Origin: SZUA-442 sp963759175
GTDB taxonomy: Bacteria > Actinomycetota > Acidimicrobiia > Spongiisociales > UBA5794
Direction of reading: 5' to 3'
NCBI GenBank assembly: GCA_963759175.1
Contig: CAVWXP010000010.1
Span: forward strand, 496,001 to 560,000
Length of the DNA stretch: 64,000 bases
This document shows, piece after piece, positions 33,924-42,142 of this stretch (its first letter is position 1; every line of letters starts with the position of its first letter). A program made the translations under genes and the position numbers. The notes below the pieces were generated by a model. It ran no database searches and was not told the DNA's origin. It worked only from the letters and a program-made list of their open reading frames with translations.

Positions 33924-35684
33924 ATGCCCATCGTCGGTACAGCCGGTCACGTCGATCATGGGAAGTCCAGCCTGGTTCGGGCACTCACCGGCATCGATCC
34001 CGACCGGTGGGTCGAGGAGAAGGAACGTGGGCTCACCATCGATCTCGGTTTCGCATGGACCGACATCGCTGGTCACGACGTCGGGTTCGTCGACGTGCCG
34101 GGACACGAGAAGTTCATCAAGAACATGCTGGCGGGGGTGGGGGCGATCGACTGTGCCCTCTTCGTCGTGGCTGCCGACAGCGGTTGGATGCCCCAATCCG
34201 AGGAACACGCAACGGTTCTCGACCTCCTCGACGTCCGCAGGGGTCTGATCGCCCTGACGCGTGTCGACCTCGTCGACGACGACACGCGGGAGTTGGCGAC
34301 GCTCGAGGTTCTCGAGGAGGTCGCGGGGACGACGCTCGAGGGATGGCCGATCGTCGCCGTCTCATCGGTCACCGGCACGGGTCTCGAGACCATACGGAGC
34401 GAGATCGCGGCCATCCTCGACGCTGCCGAGTCGACGCCGGACGCCCCGTTCCGGATGTGGGTGGATCGAGCCTTCCGGCCTGCCGGAGCAGGGCTCGTCG
34501 TCACGGGGACGGTGCTCGAGGGTCGGGTCCACGTCGGCGACGACGTGGCCGTGCTGCCGTCGGGCGCGCCGGCGAAGGTGCGCGGTCTCCAACACCACGG
34601 TCGGACCGTGGAGGGCAGCAGCGCCGGCTCGCGGACGGCCGTCAACCTCACCGGTGCCCCCGACGACACCGATCGCGGAGACCTCCTCGCCGGGCGCTCG
34701 ACGACTGCGGTGACCGCCCGGTTCGCCGTCAAGCTGGCGACGGCACGCGGGTTCGACACCATCCCCGATCGTGGCGCCTTTCGCCTGCACCTGGGCACGG
34801 CATCGGCGCCCGTGACGCTGCGCCGCATCCAGGGAACGGATGCCTTCGTCGTGGTCAGCGATCATCCGCTCCCGATGGTCGTCGGTGACAAGGTGATCGT
34901 CCGCGACACCGGCCGCAGGTCGATCGTCGGCGGTGGCCCCGTGATCGATCCCGCTCCACCACGCCGCCCGGACGCGACCTACGCCACGGTCCTCGGCGAG
35001 GCGCTCGCCGCAGGGCGGGTCGCCGTCGCCGACGCCCTCGTTGTGGTTCACGGGTCCCTCACCGTCGAAGGGCTCGCCATGGCAACGGGCGGGCAACCAC
35101 CGACGCAGGCGATCAGAGCAGCCGACCGGTGGATGTCACCAGCCAGGGTGGACCACCTCTCCGGACGAGCGCGATCCCTCGTGAGTGCCTACCACGCCGA
35201 CCACCCCATGCGCATCGGCATGCCAAAGGGGGAGCTGGCGTCCAGGCTCGCCACCAGCACGACCGTGATCGATCTCGTCGTCGAGCGGACCGACGGCCTC
35301 GCGGAACGCGAGGGCGCCATCTGCGAGCCATCGTTCTCGCACACGATCAGCGACGAGACCCAAGCAGCATGGGATGGGGTCAGGCAGTCGATGGAACGGT
35401 CCTTCGACGTACCCCGCGTCTCGTCGCTCGGCCTCGACGATGAGGTCATCCACTTCCTCCTCCGGAGGGGAGACCTCGTCCGCGTCGGCGACGACTTGGC
35501 CTTCACGCGTGAGCAACACGCGGAGATCGTCGCCCGCGTCTCCGAGCTCCCGGATGGGTTCACCGTTGCAGAGTTCCGCGACCATTTCGGCATGGCGCGT
35601 CGCCAGGCGGTCCCCACGCTCGAGTGGCTCGACGCGTCGGGGAGAACCCGGCGGTCAGGGGATGGACGGTCGGTCCGGCGCTGA
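33924..35684 (+). CDS. selB: Selenocysteine-specific elongation factor
   Basis: A 586-residue EF-Tu-like GTPase that brings Sec-tRNA(Sec) to UGA codons marked by a SECIS hairpin. The GTPase starts right away (IVGTAGHVDHGKSSLVRAL, G1) with DVPGHEKFIKNML (G3) and LTRVDLVDDD in place of NKxD (G4). Translation-factor beta barrels follow (RMWVDRAFRPAGAGLVVTGT), then from about residue 390 a set of winged helices that bind the SECIS RNA, ending with FTVAEFRDHFGMARRQAVPT. ATG at 33924 is one base after the selA stop, so the two genes form one unit. It converges with the WhiB gene, with 2 bases between the stops. Confidence 0.95.
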   Translation: MPIVGTAGHVDHGKSSLVRALTGIDPDRWVEEKERGLTIDLGFAWTDIAGHDVGFVDVPGHEKFIKNMLAGVGAIDCALFVVAADSGWMPQSEEHATVLDLLDVRRGLIALTRVDLVDDDTRELATLEVLEEVAGTTLEGWPIVAVSSVTGTGLETIRSEIAAILDAAESTPDAPFRMWVDRAFRPAGAGLVVTGTVLEGRVHVGDDVAVLPSGAPAKVRGLQHHGRTVEGSSAGSRTAVNLTGAPDDTDRGDLLAGRSTTAVTARFAVKLATARGFDTIPDRGAFRLHLGTASAPVTLRRIQGTDAFVVVSDHPLPMVVGDKVIVRDTGRRSIVGGGPVIDPAPPRRPDATYATVLGEALAAGRVAVADALVVVHGSLTVEGLAMATGGQPPTQAIRAADRWMSPARVDHLSGRARSLVSAYHADHPMRIGMPKGELASRLATSTTVIDLVVERTDGLAEREGAICEPSFSHTISDETQAAWDGVRQSMERSFDVPRVSSLGLDDEVIHFLLRRGDLVRVGDDLAFTREQHAEIVARVSELPDGFTVAEFRDHFGMARRQAVPTLEWLDASGRTRRSGDGRSVRR

Positions 35685-35686
35685 CC

Positions 35687-35938
35687 TCACGAGGCCCGGG
35701 TCAGCTCCAGGCGGCGCTCGGTCTCGGTCAATCCGCCCCAGATGCCATACGGCTCACGGATGTTCATCGCGTACTCGCGGCACTCGTCCTTGACGGGGCA
35801 GATCTGGCAGACGGCCTTGGCGCGAAGCTCCCTGCGTTCCCGTTCGTCCTTGCGTTCCTGCGTGCTCGGCGGGAAGAAGAGGTGCGAATGATTTCCACTG
35901 CAGAGCGCGACGGGCTGCCAGGAACGATCAGGGGACAT
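35687..35938 (-). CDS. WhiB-family Fe-S transcriptional regulator
   Basis: An 83-residue WhiB-like protein, a family confined to actinobacteria and their phages. The four cluster cysteines are C13, C44, C47 and C53 (ALCSG; AVCQICPVKDEC) and the beta turn is YGIWGGLTETER at 64-75. These proteins bind a 4Fe-4S cluster, sense redox or NO and act with the main sigma factor. ATG at 35938 has AAAGAGG about 6 bases upstream and is preferred to the upstream start at 35992, which would add an unusual stretch before the first conserved Cys. Which paralogue it is cannot be told. Confidence 0.92.
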   Translation of the reverse strand: MSPDRSWQPVALCSGNHSHLFFPPSTQERKDERERRELRAKAVCQICPVKDECREYAMNIREPYGIWGGLTETERRLELTRAS

Positions 35939-36049
35939 CTCAGCCTCTTTCGACTCGGGGTTTCTGCACATGAGCGTGTGTGCCGCCAGCACAACAACGG
36001 AGGGAACCTACCGCCCGAATCGGGGATCGTCCAGACAAATCTTGGGAGA

Positions 36050-37360
36050 TCAGGGGGTTTTCTCGTCGGGCCGGAGCCGGATCGGATCCACCTCGAGCAG
36101 GAGACCGGTGACGCCAACGATCTCCACGGCGGCGCCCGCTCCGATCTCGACACCACGATCGGCGGTCGCCTGCCACCTGGCCCCGTCCACGGCGACGACG
36201 CCGAAGGGATCGAGGGTTTCGACGACGAGGCATCGCATGCCGATCAGCTCTTCGCGACCGATCGTCGGCGTCGCAAATCGTCCGCGGACCACCGTTGTGA
36301 GGGAGTACCAGATGAACACGACGGCGGCCGCCGTCGCGACAAGGACCAGCCATACCGCTGGGGGGTACTGCGGTCGCGTGGTGGTGAACGTGAGCCCGCC
36401 CACGACCATCAACGCCGTGCCGAGGAAGGCGCGCCAATCCGTACGGTTGAGCACGAAGCCCCAGACGAGGATGGCGACACCGGCGAGCGTCATGACGACC
36501 GCCGGCCACCATATCGGCAGGGTCGCAAGACCATAGCCCGAGAGCATGAGCGACAGGGAGGCCACGAACGCCATGAGGCCACTGCCGGCGGCGTAGAACT
36601 CGAAGACCGCGAAGGCGAGACCGAACACGAGGAACAGGAAGGCGGTTTCGGGATTCGCACCGAGCCTGAGGAACCGATCGAGCAGGCCCGTCTCGGTGAA
36701 CTTCACGGGTCTCGTCTGCACGATGACCTCCTGGCCCTCGATCGTCTCGGTGCGGGCCGTCGAGAGCGTGAACGTCATCCCGTCGCGTTCGACGACGGTG
36801 CCGTCCACGGACACGATCAGCTGTCCGAGCGCGGGGTCGAGCCGATCGACGAACCCCGGTACGGTGCCGACATCGCCCCCGACCACCACGGCTGTATCGG
36901 CCAGCGCTGCGACCGTTTCGGCGTACGCAACGGCGTCATCCCCCGGGCGGAAGGTCACCGGCTCGGGACCGCGGTGCACGAGCGGTTCGAGGTACCCGAC
37001 GCTCGAGCCCGGTGCGCCCGATCGCAGGTCGGCGTGGTTCGCGAGCAAAGCCGCACCGCCGTACGCAACCGCCGGATTCGGTCCGATCCAGGAGATGACG
37101 GGCGCAGGAGCGACGACGACGGCGTCGTAGAGGCGCTGGATGTCACCCGACGACACACCGGGGCTGTCGATCTTGAGGATGTAGGCGTGGGCGACCTCCG
37201 AGGTGAGGCTTCCTACGACCGCGTCGATGAGCCGCTGGTCGATGGGGTCCCCGACCTCGATGACGACGATCGGTTCGATGTCGGTCTGCGCCAGCGACAC
37301 GCCGCTGATGACGACGCCGGCCAGCACCGATGCGACGGCCAGGACACGGAGGGACTGCAT
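36050..37360 (-). CDS. NfeD-like membrane protein with degenerate ClpP-type protease domain
   Basis: A 436-residue NfeD1b-type protein: signal sequence (SLRVLAVASVLAGVVIS), a ClpP-class protease-like domain (about 30-220), four or five membrane segments (240-360: FLFLVFGLAFAVFEFYAAGS; AVVMTLAGVAILVWGFVL) and a C-terminal OB-fold NfeD domain (MRCLVVETLDPFGVVAVDGA; WQATADRG). In active relatives the catalytic Ser is in an AASAG motif; here the matching stretch is PAVAYGGAAL, with Tyr in place of Ser, so proteolysis is doubtful. NfeD proteins normally pair with a flotillin/SPFH protein; none is next to it. It diverges from the receiver-like gene. ATG 37360 is chosen because it starts the signal sequence. 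Confidence 0.85.
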   Translation of the reverse strand: MQSLRVLAVASVLAGVVISGVSLAQTDIEPIVVIEVGDPIDQRLIDAVVGSLTSEVAHAYILKIDSPGVSSGDIQRLYDAVVVAPAPVISWIGPNPAVAYGGAALLANHADLRSGAPGSSVGYLEPLVHRGPEPVTFRPGDDAVAYAETVAALADTAVVVGGDVGTVPGFVDRLDPALGQLIVSVDGTVVERDGMTFTLSTARTETIEGQEVIVQTRPVKFTETGLLDRFLRLGANPETAFLFLVFGLAFAVFEFYAAGSGLMAFVASLSLMLSGYGLATLPIWWPAVVMTLAGVAILVWGFVLNRTDWRAFLGTALMVVGGLTFTTTRPQYPPAVWLVLVATAAAVVFIWYSLTTVVRGRFATPTIGREELIGMRCLVVETLDPFGVVAVDGARWQATADRGVEIGAGAAVEIVGVTGLLLEVDPIRLRPDEKTP

Positions 37361-37441
37361 GGCCCGAGGGTAGGAATGCGCTGGGTGTGTGGCACGTCCG
37401 AGGTGAGCACCTGGGACCATGGGACCAACTACGCTTGCCGC

Positions 37442-37804
37442 ATGGCGACCATCCTCCTCGTGGCGGATCGACCGTCGGTGATCGACCGGGTCCACGCCGA
37501 CCTGTCGAGCGCTGACATCGATCTCGTCGACCACCTCGACCCGAACACCGCCGCTGCCGCCGCCTACGACCTCGGCGTCGACCGCGTGATCGTCGATCAG
37601 CAGGTCGGCGCGATGGGTGCCATGGCCGTCACCCGGGCCGTACGCGCTCGCGGTGGCGACGCTCCGATTCCCGTGACGGTCCTGCTCGATCGGTCCGCCG
37701 ACGCGTTCCTCGCCCGTAGATCGGGTGCGCAGAACTGGGTGCTGACCGGGCAATCATCGTCAGAGCTGCGCGCCGCGATCGCGGCGCCGGATGGCGTCTC
37801 GTGA
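37442..37804 (+). CDS. CheY-like stand-alone receiver domain, atypical
   Basis: A 120-residue single-domain protein with the alternating hydrophobic strands of a response-regulator receiver: MATILLVADRPSVIDRVHAD, VDRVIVDQQVGAMGAMAVTR, IPVTVLLDRSADAFLARRSG, AQNWVLTGQSSSEL. The phosphorylatable Asp could be the one in VIVDQQ, but the acidic pair at the N-terminus is reduced to one Asp (VADRPS) and the conserved Lys is absent, so signalling may not involve phosphorylation. It overlaps no gene start by frame but ends 50 bases before the CNNM gene on the same strand. Partner unknown. Confidence 0.7.
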   Translation: MATILLVADRPSVIDRVHADLSSADIDLVDHLDPNTAAAAAYDLGVDRVIVDQQVGAMGAMAVTRAVRARGGDAPIPVTVLLDRSADAFLARRSGAQNWVLTGQSSSELRAAIAAPDGVS

Positions 37805-37853
37805 CCGCTGGCACGGAGCCTGCGAGTACGAACAGGTCGTCGCACGATCCGCG

Positions 37854-39095
37854 ATGACCGCTGACACGATCACCTACCTCGTCATCCTCGCTGTGTGCAC
37901 GGCCGCCTCCGGCTTCTTCTCGGGTTCCGAGACGGCCCTCATCGGCATCTCCCGAGAACGCGTCCACCTCCTTGCGACCGAGGATCCCCGCGGTCCGAAG
38001 CTCGAGCAGCTGGTGTCCGAGCCCGAACGCATGCTCTCCACGTTGCTGGTCGCCAACAACGCGGTCAACGTCTTGTCTGCCTCGGTCGCCACCATCCTGT
38101 TCGTGTCGATGATCGGCGAGACATGGGGTCCCTGGCTCGCAACAGCGGTGATGACGGCCGTCCTGTTGATCTTCGGCGAGATAACGCCCAAGACGATCGC
38201 CGCACGCCATCCCGAGCAGTTCTCGCTCCGGGTCGCCCCGACGATCTGGAACCTCTCGATCGTCCTCACCCCGATCGCCTCGTTCTTCTCCGCCATCACC
38301 CGGGCCCTCCTGAGGCTCCTGCGGATCGACGCCGGGAACGCAGGTGCGGGACCCACCGAGGACGACATCAGGGCCCTTGCTGCCCTCGGCGAACGCGGCG
38401 GGCAGATCGAAGAGGCCGAACGGGAGATCATCGATGCCCTCTTCCACCTCGCCGACCGGTCCGTGCGCGAGGTCATGACACCGCGCCTCGACATCGTGAC
38501 CCTCGGAATGCCCCTGTCGATCGATGCGGTCCGCTCGGCCGTGAGCGAGACCGGGCACTCACGGTTCCCGGTGACGGGGTCGGACCTCGACGGTCTCGTC
38601 GGCATCGTGCACGTGAAGGACGTCCTCCAGAACGGGGCGACGGGGGCCGTGTCCGATGTCATCCGGCCACCCCAGTACATCCCGGAGACCATGTCCGTCC
38701 TCGACACGCTCGGTGAGATGCGCCAGCACCGGTATGCGATGGCGGTGGTGGTGGATGAGCACGGCGGCGTTGAGGGCATCGTGACCATCAAGGACCTGGT
38801 CTCGGAACTCGTCGGGGAGCTCCAGGACGAATTCGACCCCGGCACGCCGTCGGTGACGCGGGTGGGGCCACGAACGTGGATCGCCGACGGTCGTCTCGAC
38901 ATCGACGATCTCGAGGAGGCGGTCGACCACAACCTCACCGACGGTCCGTTCTCCACCGTCGGCGGATTCATCATGGCCCTGTGCGGGAGGGTTCCCGACG
39001 AGGGGGAAACGGTCCTCGAGGACGGCTTCCGCTACACCGTGCTGACGATGGACCGCCAACGCGTCGATCGTGTTCGTGTCGAGAGGACGGGATAG
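37854..39095 (+). CDS. CNNM/CorC-family membrane protein with CBS pair (HlyC/CorC)
   Basis: A 413-residue protein with the UPF0053/HlyC/CorC layout: a DUF21 (CNNM) membrane domain with about four segments (TITYLVILAVCTAASGFFSG; MLSTLLVANNAVNVLSASVA; VLLIFGEITPKTIAARHPEQ), two CBS domains (about 215-330, with VMTPRLDIVTLGMPLSIDAV and MAVVVDEHGGVEGIVTIKDL) and a C-terminal CorC_HlyC transporter-associated domain (GPFSTVGGFIMALCGRVPDE). These proteins are linked to Mg2+/Co2+ efflux. ATG at 37854 (MTADTITYL) starts just before the first membrane segment; the frame continues 63 bases upstream over the preceding gene. It is followed by tRNA-Pro. Confidence 0.92.
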   Translation: MTADTITYLVILAVCTAASGFFSGSETALIGISRERVHLLATEDPRGPKLEQLVSEPERMLSTLLVANNAVNVLSASVATILFVSMIGETWGPWLATAVMTAVLLIFGEITPKTIAARHPEQFSLRVAPTIWNLSIVLTPIASFFSAITRALLRLLRIDAGNAGAGPTEDDIRALAALGERGGQIEEAEREIIDALFHLADRSVREVMTPRLDIVTLGMPLSIDAVRSAVSETGHSRFPVTGSDLDGLVGIVHVKDVLQNGATGAVSDVIRPPQYIPETMSVLDTLGEMRQHRYAMAVVVDEHGGVEGIVTIKDLVSELVGELQDEFDPGTPSVTRVGPRTWIADGRLDIDDLEEAVDHNLTDGPFSTVGGFIMALCGRVPDEGETVLEDGFRYTVLTMDRQRVDRVRVERTG

Positions 39096-39118
39096 CACGG
39101 TAGACTCACCCATTCCCT

Positions 39119-39192
39119 CGGGACGTGGCGCAGCTTGGCAGCGCGCATCGTTCGGGACGATGAGGTCGTCGGTTCAAATCCGACCGTCCCGA
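39119..39192 (+). tRNA. tRNA-Pro (anticodon CGG)
   Basis: A complete cloverleaf: acceptor CGGGACG pairs with CGTCCCG, D-stem GCGC/GCGC, anticodon stem CATCG/CGATG with loop TTCGGGA (anticodon CGG at 39153-39155, read as Pro for CCG codons), and T-arm GTCGG-TTCAAAT-CCGAC. The discriminator is A and the CCA tail is not encoded. A possible -10 box TAGACT lies at 39101-39106, 13 bases upstream, without a good -35 element. A terminator hairpin follows at 39199-39219. Confidence 0.97.
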
Positions 39193-39198
39193 CTACGA

Positions 39199-39219
39199 GC
39201 CCCTCCTCCGTGGAGGGGC
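39199..39219 (+). terminator. Rho-independent-type hairpin after tRNA-Pro
   Basis: GCCCCTCC pairs with GGAGGGGC around a 5-base loop, a perfect 8-pair GC-rich stem starting 6 bases after the tRNA. It is followed only by TTCG, so the U-tract is weak, as usual in GC-rich actinobacteria. Confidence 0.8.
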
Positions 39220-39298
39220 TTCGTCGCGTGTGGCGAACGGTTCGGAGGCCGCGCCGGGCGACCACAATGACATCATCCGCCCCTGGGGAGTGCCAGCC

Positions 39299-41179
39299 GT
39301 GACCGACATGTCGATGACCTTCCTCATCCTCGGCGTCACGATGGTGCTCTTCGTATGGGGACGATTCCAACCCGACCTCGTCGCGGTTGCCTCACTGATG
39401 GCTCTCTACCTCACCGGTGTGGTCACCCTCGATGAAGCGTTCTCCGGCTTCGCCAACACGACCGTGGTCCTCATCGCTTCCCTCTTCATCGTCGGCGAGG
39501 GACTCAGCCGCACGGGCGTGACGGCCTACTTCGGCGAGAAGCTCATCGGGAGTGCCAAGGGGGACAAGCTCAGGTTGCTCGTGTTGTCGATGCTGGCGAC
39601 CGCGATCCTGTCGGGCTTCATCTCGAACGCAGGAACGGTCGCCACCCTCATGCCGGCGGTGGTCGTTGCTGCGTGGGGCATGAAGAGCACACCGGCGGCC
39701 TTCCTGATACCGGTCGCATTCGCCGCCAACGCAGGCGGCCTTCTGACGCTCACCGGGACCCCTCCCAACATCGTGGTGTCGGACGCACTCAGGGCAGCGG
39801 GCCTCGAGGAATTCGGGTTCTTCGAGTACTCCCTGATCGGGATCCCCCTGCTCATCGTCGCCGTCGCGTACATGGCGACGATCGGGCGGCGGCTCCTCCC
39901 CCAGCGTGCATCCGGCAACGCACCGGCGATCCTCGATCACGAGGTCGGTGAGCTCGCCGAGGTCTACTCGCTCGACGATGACCTGTACCGCATGCGGGTA
40001 CGAAAGGGCTCACCGTTGCGGGGCTCGACCCTCCGTGAGTGCCAGGTCGGCAGGCGATTCGGGGTGACGGTGCTCCAGATCCGCCGTCACGACAACGATG
40101 ACGCATCGGGAACACCGGCTGCGGTCGTTCGTCATCGCCTCGACGCGTTGACCGAGGACCCCTCGGCGCTCCCGGACCCCGACCTGGTGATAGAACGCAA
40201 CGATGTCCTCGTCGTCACCGGCACCCCGGAGCAGGTGCGACAACTCGAGATCGAGATGATGCTCGGCGTCCTCCCCATCAGTGACGCGCCGGGTGCCCTC
40301 AGCGAGCTGATCTCCCTCGAGATCGGAATCGCCGAGGTGCTGTTGACCCCTCGATCGTCCTACATCGGACGAACGATCTCCGAAGGCGTGATCTCGCGGT
40401 CCTTCGGCGTCCTCGTCCTGGGAATCCGTCGTGGTGAACGGCACCTCACCATGACCGAGCCGCTCAAGTTCGGCGATGCCCTGCTCGTGCGTGGAACCTG
40501 GGAGGCGATCAGCCACATGGCCGAGGAGCGTCGCAACTTCGTCGTCGTCGGCCAGCCGGACGAGATGTCCACCCAGGTGGCTGTCCTCACACCGAGGTCG
40601 GGCCTTGCGGCCGGGATCCTCGTGGCCATGGTCGCCCTCATGGTCATCGGCATCGTGCCCGTGGTGATCGCATCGATGCTGGCTGCAGGGGCCATGTTGC
40701 TGACCGGTTGCCTCACGAAGACGCAGGCCTATCGGGCGGTGTCGTGGTCGACGGTGATCCTCATCGGGGCGATGATCCCCATGGCGGTGGCCCTCGAGGC
40801 AACCGGTGGGGCCGAACGCATCGCCGACGGCCTCGTCGCGACCCTCGGCAGCATCGGACCGGTGCCCCTCCTGGCCGGCATCTTCCTCGTCACGACCGCA
40901 TTCAGCCAGGTCATCAGCAACACCGCATCAGCGGTGCTCATGGCACCGATCGTCCTCAGCGCGGCAACTGGCCTCGGTGTGAGTCCCTACCCGCTGATGA
41001 TGGGGCTCGCGGTCGGCGCGTCATCGGCGTTCCTGACCCCCATCGGTACCGCTCCGAACCTCATGGTCATGGCCCCTGGCGGCTATCGGTTCGTCGACTA
41101 CGCCAAGGTCGGGGGCCCGCTGCTCGCCTTGTTCGTCGTCGTCTCGGTGGCGATCATCCCGATCATCTGGCCCTTCTGA
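39299..41179 (+). CDS. SLC13/DASS-type permease with two internal RCK_C domains
   Basis: A 626-residue membrane transporter. The two halves of the anion transporter domain hold the paired motifs SNAGTVATLMPAVV with TGTPPNIVVSD (first half) and SNTASAVLMAPIVL with GTAPNLMVMAPGG (second half), which bind Na+ and dicarboxylate or sulfate in DASS proteins. Between them (about residues 225-430) are two TrkA-C/RCK_C-like regulatory domains (YRMRVRKGSPLRGSTLRECQ; VLLTPRSSYIGRTISEGVIS), as in the SLC13 family of sulfate/dicarboxylate permeases. GTG at 39299 with GGGGAG upstream is chosen; ATG at 39308 is an alternative. Its stop codon is inside the first copy of a 13-bp tandem repeat. The substrate is unknown. 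Confidence 0.88.
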   Translation: MTDMSMTFLILGVTMVLFVWGRFQPDLVAVASLMALYLTGVVTLDEAFSGFANTTVVLIASLFIVGEGLSRTGVTAYFGEKLIGSAKGDKLRLLVLSMLATAILSGFISNAGTVATLMPAVVVAAWGMKSTPAAFLIPVAFAANAGGLLTLTGTPPNIVVSDALRAAGLEEFGFFEYSLIGIPLLIVAVAYMATIGRRLLPQRASGNAPAILDHEVGELAEVYSLDDDLYRMRVRKGSPLRGSTLRECQVGRRFGVTVLQIRRHDNDDASGTPAAVVRHRLDALTEDPSALPDPDLVIERNDVLVVTGTPEQVRQLEIEMMLGVLPISDAPGALSELISLEIGIAEVLLTPRSSYIGRTISEGVISRSFGVLVLGIRRGERHLTMTEPLKFGDALLVRGTWEAISHMAEERRNFVVVGQPDEMSTQVAVLTPRSGLAAGILVAMVALMVIGIVPVVIASMLAAGAMLLTGCLTKTQAYRAVSWSTVILIGAMIPMAVALEATGGAERIADGLVATLGSIGPVPLLAGIFLVTTAFSQVISNTASAVLMAPIVLSAATGLGVSPYPLMMGLAVGASSAFLTPIGTAPNLMVMAPGGYRFVDYAKVGGPLLALFVVVSVAIIPIIWPF

Positions 41180-41223
41180 GACCGCCTTCTGAGTCCGCCT
41201 TCTGAGTCCGCCTTCTGAGTCCG
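41172..41223. repeat. 13-bp tandem repeat, four copies, including the stop codon of the upstream gene
   Basis: Four consecutive copies of CCTTCTGAGTCCG; the first has an A in place of T and contains the last Phe codon and TGA of the permease gene. The array therefore seems to have grown by duplication of the gene end. The unit is not a multiple of three. It lies between two convergent genes. Confidence 0.95.
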
Positions 41224-41249
41224 CGAGGGTGGTGGTGACCCCTGAGGCC

Positions 41250-42041
41250 TCAGCGACCCTCGAACTCGGGCCTCCGCTTCTCGATGAATGCCGAGATGCC
41301 CTCGTAGAAGTCACGTGTACCAGCTGCCGCCACGATGCCGGCGCCCTCGGCGTCCATCTGGCTGAACGGATCGTTCGGCAAGGAGGATCGGACGAGGTGC
41401 CGGGCCCGCACATAGGCGAGCGTCGGACCGACGGCGAGCTTCCGAGCCAGTTCGTCGACCGTCTCCGTAAACGTCGAAGCCGACGTGATGGTGTTGACGA
41501 GCCCGAGCTCGGCGGCCTCCGTGGCCGTCAGCCGGGTGTTCGTGAGGATCATCTCCATCGCTCGGCGCGTGCCCACGAGCCGTGGGAGGAAGTACGTGCT
41601 CGAGCCGTCCGGCGACACACCGATGCCGGTGTACGCCATCGTGAAGACGGCGGTGTCGACGGAGACCGCGAGGTCCGTCGCCATGGCCACACCCATACCG
41701 GCGCCCGCCACGGTTCCGTTGATCGCAGCGACGGTCGGGAACGGTGCGTCGAGGAGGCGCGCAACCGCACCATGGAGGCCGGCGAGGACGGCGCGCACGG
41801 TGGCATCCGGGTCGTCGCGGTGGTCGTAGAAGGACTGGACGTCACCACCGGCGCAGAACCCGCGGCCCGTCCCGGTGATGACGAGGCACCGGACGTCGGG
41901 ATCGACGGAGAGCCGCTCGATCGCCTCGTCGAGGTCGGTCGCCATCGCAACCGACAGGGCGTTGAGGGAGGAGGGATCGTTCATCCGCACCGTGGCGACC
42001 CCTGCATCGATCGATACGACGATCCTCGGCTCCGACGACAT
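41250..42041 (-). CDS. Enoyl-CoA hydratase/isomerase, PaaG-like
   Basis: A 263-residue crotonase-fold protein. The first oxyanion/CoA element is TGTGRGFCAGGDVQSFYDHR and the second AINGTVAGAGMGVAMATDLA. In the active-site loop the sequence is YTGIGVSPDGSSTYFLPRLV, with Asp where hydratases have the catalytic Glu; this pattern (G-x-x-PD-x-G-x-T/S) is shared by PaaG-type isomerases, which use Asp. So isomerisation of an epoxy- or enoyl-CoA is as likely as hydration. ATG at 42041 is preceded by GGAGGAGGAC, a strong site, and is preferred to 42056. It diverges from the photolyase gene. Confidence 0.87.
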   Translation of the reverse strand: MSSEPRIVVSIDAGVATVRMNDPSSLNALSVAMATDLDEAIERLSVDPDVRCLVITGTGRGFCAGGDVQSFYDHRDDPDATVRAVLAGLHGAVARLLDAPFPTVAAINGTVAGAGMGVAMATDLAVSVDTAVFTMAYTGIGVSPDGSSTYFLPRLVGTRRAMEMILTNTRLTATEAAELGLVNTITSASTFTETVDELARKLAVGPTLAYVRARHLVRSSLPNDPFSQMDAEGAGIVAAAGTRDFYEGISAFIEKRRPEFEGR

Positions 42042-42142
42042 GTGGTCCTCCTCCACGTTGGTCGGAGCATTATGTCAGGAACCGCCGATGATCCCCTGTC
42101 CCGGTCAGTTGGCGCATCCGGCGGGGGTCTCCCCGCCGAACC

